Assembly (NCBI GenBank): GCA_017473795.1
Contig: JAFUJE010000068.1
Location: forward strand, 1 to 8,350
Direction: 5' to 3'
Source of the DNA: Clostridia bacterium
Lineage (GTDB): Bacteria; Bacillota; Clostridia; Christensenellales; UBA1242
DNA length: 8,350 nucleotides
Part shown: positions 4,784 through 8,350 of the stretch, one piece after another
Layout: every line of letters starts with the position of its first letter
Numbering within the stretch: the first letter of the stretch is position 1
The notes under the pieces: generated by a model
Told to the model about the DNA's origin: nothing
Databases searched by the model: none
What the model saw: the letters and a program-made list of their open reading frames with translations, nothing else
Program-made: the position numbers and the translations under genes

Positions 4784-7516
4784 CTATAAACCGTAAAGTT
4801 CTGCAACCTGTTCCCGAGTAGCGATTACCTCACGTGGTTTACCGTTACCAAAATCAGCACCCACGAAACCAGCACGTTCTAATTGATCCATAATACGGCC
4901 AGCACGACCAAAACCAACCGAGAATTTACGTTGAATTTCTGAAATAGATAATGTACGACGAATATTGTTTTCACGAACAGCATAACGTAAAATCGCCACG
5001 AGTTTTGGATCCTGTTCACTAACCCCACCACCGTCATCATCAAAACCGGTCATACTGCCATCAGGCATACCATTCAAGATTAAATCTTCAATTTCACGGT
5101 TAAAGTCAGGTGGATTCTTTTCACGGACATAATTAGTTACACGATGAATTTCATCGTTCGTCATATAACAACCTTGAACACGTTCAATTCCTTTGGCAGT
5201 CATAAATAACATATCGCCACGCCCCATTAAAGTTTCAGCACCGACTGTATCCAGAATCGTACGACTGTCAAAACCACTTGTAACACGGAACGCAATACGA
5301 GTACCAATGTTCGCTTTAATAACACCACCAATAACGTCAACACTTGGTCTTTGGGTAGCCAAGATAATATGAATACCAGCGGCACGGGCTTTCTGTGCTA
5401 AGTTTTGAATCGAATCTTCTACTTCTTTTTTATTACGTGACATCAAGTCAGCGGTTTCATCAACCACCATAACAATATACGGCATTGCTGGGATTTGACC
5501 ACTCTTGTAAGCCGGCAAGGCATGATATAAAGCAATATTGTTAACATGTTGCCCTTGCAATAAATCATAACGGTGATCCATTTCACGAATTAACCATTTA
5601 AAAGCATTTACAGCATGTGTTGCGTTTGAAATACACCTTTCCACCAACATGTGTGGCAAGCCGTTATACATTCCTAATTCAACACCACCCTTCATATCAA
5701 TCAAGAGCAATTTCAATTCTTCCGGACTAGATTTAAAAATCAAACTGGTCAAAATAGTATTGATACAAACAGACTTACCCGAGCCAGTTGTACCGGCGAC
5801 TAACAAGTGTGGCATTTCGGCAAGGTCCGCAATAATCGGTTCGTCGTTGATGTTTTTACCCACGCAAATTGCTAAAGGACTCTTGTGTGTTAAAAATTCA
5901 CGTGAGCCCAATAGGTCTTTAATTGATACAGTACCAATTGTATGATTTGGTACTTCAATACCAATAGCATTTTTACCTTCAATCGGGCTTTCCATACGGG
6001 TGTTATTGGTTTTCAAAACAAAGTTCATATCGTCACGCAGATTTTCAATCTGAGCGACACGGGTACCTAACTCCGGCACAATTTCAAAACGGGTTACCGC
6101 TGGCGCAACATTAAAACTATGCACCCGAGCACGTACATTGTATTGTTGGAAAAGTTCATTCAATCTGGTTTCTTTTTCACTGGCCTCGGCATTAAACTGA
6201 CTTAAGTCCATACTTTGCGTATGGATTAAATCTAAGGTTGGTTTGTAATAGCGTTTATTCTTAAAGGTTTCCACATTTGGCTCCGAAGTTGTCGATGGTG
6301 CCTCAAAATTCAAAGTTGTTTGATTGGTAAGATTTTGAATTGTTGAATTACGCCGACGCCCTAATGAAGGATTAACGGAATTAAGCGAATTAGTTGCTGA
6401 AACATCTGGTGCATTAGGCGGGGTCCACCCAGCACTAGAATTTGCCCCCTGCCATTGCATACCAGATGGTTGGTTCCAACTGCTAACTGGTGGCGTGGAA
6501 TTTTGCGGCATCATCATACTGTTTGGTAATGGCATAGTCGGTGACGGGATATACGGATAGGTCGGCGTTCCCGGTACCGGAGCCTGTGGCATCACTGGTT
6601 GCGGTATAATTGGCTGTGGAGTTGGTAAATTTACGGGTTGTGGGTTAGACCAAGTAGAACTATCGACCCCCTGCCACGGAATGGCTACCCCATTATTGTA
6701 CATAGTTAAACCACCCGGAACCCCATTAAACGCATTAACAGATGCCTGATTAATTCCTTCAGGCGTTGTTAAATTACTTAAAGGAACCGGACTATCTGCT
6801 TTAATTTTAGCAGCAGTTTTTTTCGGCAAAGCACCTAACCCCAACAAACTTTTATTTGATTCAAATTCACGGCGATTTTCACGCATTATCTCTTTACTGC
6901 TAACATGAAGTTTTTCGTAAAGTTGGGCTGCCGTAGAAGCAAAATCGCTATACGCAATTTCATTTGCTGATTTAACTTCCAAAGTAATCAAATTTTTTTC
7001 ACGTTTCTTCACAATGACACGGCCAACAACCATAATTAATCCAATCAAGAAAAACACCGACAACAACAAATAAGCACCAACGATGCCAGAAATTGTCAAC
7101 AATAAATAAGACGGCAAGCCAAACAGGACACCGCCCGGAGTTGGATTACCCGTCGAAAAGCAGAAACCCAAATAACTATTTAAATCAGTACAATCTCCAC
7201 TGGTCACCGCCGCATGCGTAAATCCTAAATGCATCGCAGTGAAGAAAGCAAACAACATTAACAAGGAACCCCAGAGATACTGCGGATCAACACGAATGCG
7301 CTTCCCTGTTCGTAAACACATACCAAAAACAGCGGCTAAAATAAACAGACAATAAACATAGATACCTACGACACCATAAACAAAAACCGGAACAGGGCCA
7401 CCAATACCAAACAACATTAACAAGGTCGCAATTCCTGACACCCAAATAATTACGTCCCCAAGCGGAAAGGGTCGTTTTGCGTTTTGCAACCTTGCACGAT
7501 GGATAGTACCGTCCAT
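4784..7516 (-). CDS. ftsK: FtsK/SpoIIIE family DNA translocase
   Basis: Septum-anchored, ATP-driven pump that clears chromosomal DNA from the closing division septum; 910 residues and complete. Hydrophobic membrane segments lie near residues 18-40, 43-66, 81-101 and 135-168. The loop before the last segment has two cysteines (C109, C119). Residues about 240-415 form a low-complexity linker rich in Pro, Asn, Gln and Ser. The motor follows, with Walker A GTTGSGKS (575-582, K581), the DMKGGVEL stretch (607-614), Walker B VVDE (684-687), RAAGIHIILATQRPSVDVI and GRGDMLF. The C-terminal gamma winged helix (about 836-898, with SISEIQRKF and GRAGRIMDQLE) should read the polar sequences that orient translocation. 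The DMKGGVEL stretch appears one residue longer than the usual DPKxVEL. ATG 7516 is the first in-frame start after a TAA (7526-7528); no Shine-Dalgarno precedes it, and a promoter immediately upstream suggests a leaderless mRNA. It could equally be called spoIIIE; the sequence alone does not separate the two. Confidence 0.96.
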   Translation of the reverse strand: MDGTIHRARLQNAKRPFPLGDVIIWVSGIATLLMLFGIGGPVPVFVYGVVGIYVYCLFILAAVFGMCLRTGKRIRVDPQYLWGSLLMLFAFFTAMHLGFTHAAVTSGDCTDLNSYLGFCFSTGNPTPGGVLFGLPSYLLLTISGIVGAYLLLSVFFLIGLIMVVGRVIVKKREKNLITLEVKSANEIAYSDFASTAAQLYEKLHVSSKEIMRENRREFESNKSLLGLGALPKKTAAKIKADSPVPLSNLTTPEGINQASVNAFNGVPGGLTMYNNGVAIPWQGVDSSTWSNPQPVNLPTPQPIIPQPVMPQAPVPGTPTYPYIPSPTMPLPNSMMMPQNSTPPVSSWNQPSGMQWQGANSSAGWTPPNAPDVSATNSLNSVNPSLGRRRNSTIQNLTNQTTLNFEAPSTTSEPNVETFKNKRYYKPTLDLIHTQSMDLSQFNAEASEKETRLNELFQQYNVRARVHSFNVAPAVTRFEIVPELGTRVAQIENLRDDMNFVLKTNNTRMESPIEGKNAIGIEVPNHTIGTVSIKDLLGSREFLTHKSPLAICVGKNINDEPIIADLAEMPHLLVAGTTGSGKSVCINTILTSLIFKSSPEELKLLLIDMKGGVELGMYNGLPHMLVERCISNATHAVNAFKWLIREMDHRYDLLQGQHVNNIALYHALPAYKSGQIPAMPYIVMVVDETADLMSRNKKEVEDSIQNLAQKARAAGIHIILATQRPSVDVIGGVIKANIGTRIAFRVTSGFDSRTILDTVGAETLMGRGDMLFMTAKGIERVQGCYMTNDEIHRVTNYVREKNPPDFNREIEDLILNGMPDGSMTGFDDDGGGVSEQDPKLVAILRYAVRENNIRRTLSISEIQRKFSVGFGRAGRIMDQLERAGFVGADFGNGKPREVIATREQVAELYGL

Positions 7517-7524
7517 TATTTTAA

Positions 7525-7553
7525 ATTATAAACAAAATTTTAACTTTCGTAAA
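7525..7553 (-). promoter_or_regulatory. Predicted sigma-70 type promoter for ftsK and downstream genes
   Basis: On the minus strand, a perfect -10 box TATAAT (7530-7525) is separated by exactly 17 bases from TTTACG (7553-7548), which matches 4 of 6 bases of TTGACA. It sits in the 40-base gap between the M16 peptidase stop and the ftsK ATG. The -10 box ends 8 bases before the ATG, so transcription would be expected to begin at or within about two bases of the start codon. AT-rich DNA gives chance matches, but the spacing and intergenic position support it. Confidence 0.6.
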
Positions 7554-7556
7554 ATA

Positions 7557-8350
7557 TTATTTACCTACCACAACAGTAATCAAATTATCTGTTGATATAT
7601 ATTTTTTAATGACATTATTGATATCAGCCACAGTTAAGGCATCAATGATTTTTAATTTTTCCTCGACCGTTATCACCCGATTATGAATAGCAACAGTTCC
7701 AACCGCAGCAGCGTTAACCCTACTTGTAACTTCGCTATCAAACAGTAAAGATATGTGTAATTGATTGCGGTATTTATTTAATTCTTCTTGGGTAATTCCC
7801 TCTTTTAACAATGTTGCAAATTCTCGATGAACTACATCTATAACTTTTTGAGTGTTTTGTGGTGTGCAAGAAAATACAACTTTCAAATTACCACCAATAT
7901 CACAAGTTTCCAATTCAGCATGAATTGAATAAACCAGTCCAAGTTTTTCACGGACGTTAATGAACAAGCGACTACTCATATCGCCACCTAATAATAAACT
8001 TAATATACCTAGAGCATGACGATCTGGGTGGTATTGATTACAAACCGGAATTGCCAAAGCAACGTGTTGCTGTTCGGTATCTTTCTTTACGTGCGACTGA
8101 GAAGATGCCGGTTTAATTGCCGACACATTTTCCCGTTGTTTGGGTTTCGCATTTTCATTTAAAAGGTGTGACAAGAAATATTTAGCAACCAATTCTTCCG
8201 CCCTTTCAACTGTTATATCCCCTGCAAAACCGATGATTGTATTTTGGGGAATATAGTGTTTTTTGAGATAATCATAAATATCTTGAGGTTGGTAATTTTT
8301 AATCGCCTTTGAAGAACATGCCAATGGGTGTTCGTATTTTGTATTACAGA
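7557..8350 (-). CDS. M16 family zinc-peptidase-like protein, 5' part cut by window edge
   Basis: About 264 C-terminal codons of an M16 (pitrilysin/processing-peptidase) family protein, usually about 410 residues in bacteria. The start and the zinc motif HxxEH would lie beyond the right edge, so whether it is catalytically active cannot be judged. The frame is open to the edge; the TTG at 8324 should not be used as a start because the conserved HPL (8330-8322) lies just before it. Visible hallmarks are HPL, then HYIPQNTIIGFAGDIT, closing the first domain, and SSRLFINVREKLGLVYS (about 7976-7926), the Arg/Tyr-bearing signature of the second domain. After HPL the usual GRPILG is replaced by ACSS. 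It ends with TAA 40 bases before ftsK. M16 genes often lie near ftsK/spoIIIE in Bacillota (e.g. ymfF/ymfH in Bacillus), but a functional link is not established. No terminator is visible in the gap, so some read-through into ftsK is possible. Confidence 0.92.
   Translation of the reverse strand, partial: CNTKYEHPLACSSKAIKNYQPQDIYDYLKKHYIPQNTIIGFAGDITVERAEELVAKYFLSHLLNENAKPKQRENVSAIKPASSQSHVKKDTEQQHVALAIPVCNQYHPDRHALGILSLLLGGDMSSRLFINVREKLGLVYSIHAELETCDIGGNLKVVFSCTPQNTQKVIDVVHREFATLLKEGITQEELNKYRNQLHISLLFDSEVTSRVNAAAVGTVAIHNRVITVEEKLKIIDALTVADINNVIKKYISTDNLITVVVGK

Noticed and set aside
4779..4791. Small inverted repeat GTTTA-TAG-TAAAC around the ftsK stop, possible terminator or regulatory hairpin
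   Set aside because: The stem is only 5 AT-rich pairs, it has no T-tract, and it overlaps codons; it is too weak to call.
4768..4806. TTG at 4806 as the valS start (727 residues)
   Set aside because: It lies inside the end of ftsK, has no Shine-Dalgarno, and adds 12 residues with no family counterpart. ATG 4770 gives a typical N-terminus.
5649..5945. Open frame of 98 codons on the plus strand
   Set aside because: It lies entirely opposite the conserved Walker A and neighbouring region of ftsK, has no recognisable domain, and is best explained as a shadow of ftsK codon usage.
8322..8324. TTG at 8324 as the start of the M16 gene
   Set aside because: The frame continues to the window edge and the conserved HPL motif precedes this codon, so it is internal.

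Overview
The window is an 8.35 kb stretch of AT-rich bacterial chromosome (roughly 40% GC by eye). Every gene I can support lies on the minus strand, so transcription runs from high to low coordinates. The gene set (a DUF4364-type protein, a stand-alone TSCPD protein, an oxygen-sensitive class III ribonucleotide reductase, an FtsK/SpoIIIE translocase and an M16 peptidase) suggests an anaerobic, low-GC Bacillota-like organism, probably clostridial in the broad sense. That placement is inferred from protein families and is not proven. The standard bacterial code fits: no in-frame TGA interrupts any gene, and all visible stops are TAA or TAG.

Layout in order of transcription: (1) 8350-7557, the C-terminal two thirds of an M16 zinc-peptidase family protein, whose start is beyond the right edge. 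(2) A 40-base gap with a good sigma-70-type promoter whose -10 box lies so close to the next ATG that the mRNA may be leaderless. (3) 7516-4784, a complete FtsK/SpoIIIE DNA translocase with membrane domain, Pro/Asn/Gln-rich linker, RecA-type motor and gamma winged helix. (4) 4770-2623, a valyl-tRNA synthetase of unusual architecture. (5) 2630-2055, a DUF4364 protein whose GTG start overlaps the valS stop. (6) 2068-1808, a small TSCPD-domain protein overlapping the DUF4364 gene. (7) 1769-1, anaerobic ribonucleoside-triphosphate reductase (nrdD), complete except for its last few codons beyond the left edge. No gap exceeds 40 bases, so there is no unexplained long non-coding stretch.

Spacing from ftsK to nrdD (13-base gap, 8-base overlap, 14-base overlap, 38-base gap) suggests one transcription unit linking chromosome segregation, translation and deoxynucleotide supply. 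Only the TSCPD gene has a strong Shine-Dalgarno sequence; the other visible starts have none, which points to translational coupling and possibly leaderless initiation.

The most notable observation is in valS. The conserved helices of the anticodon-binding domain appear in swapped order: the segment that normally comes second (HPxxPxITExxW) precedes the one that normally comes first (YEFGIAAN...FCDxYIE). The cysteine-bearing insert between GHRIP and DVLDTWFSS in the catalytic domain is also missing. The reading frame is open throughout, so this is either a genuinely rearranged compact enzyme or an assembly artefact; read mapping or a relative's sequence would decide. I found no CRISPR array, insertion sequence, tRNA, rRNA, defence system or biosynthetic cluster.
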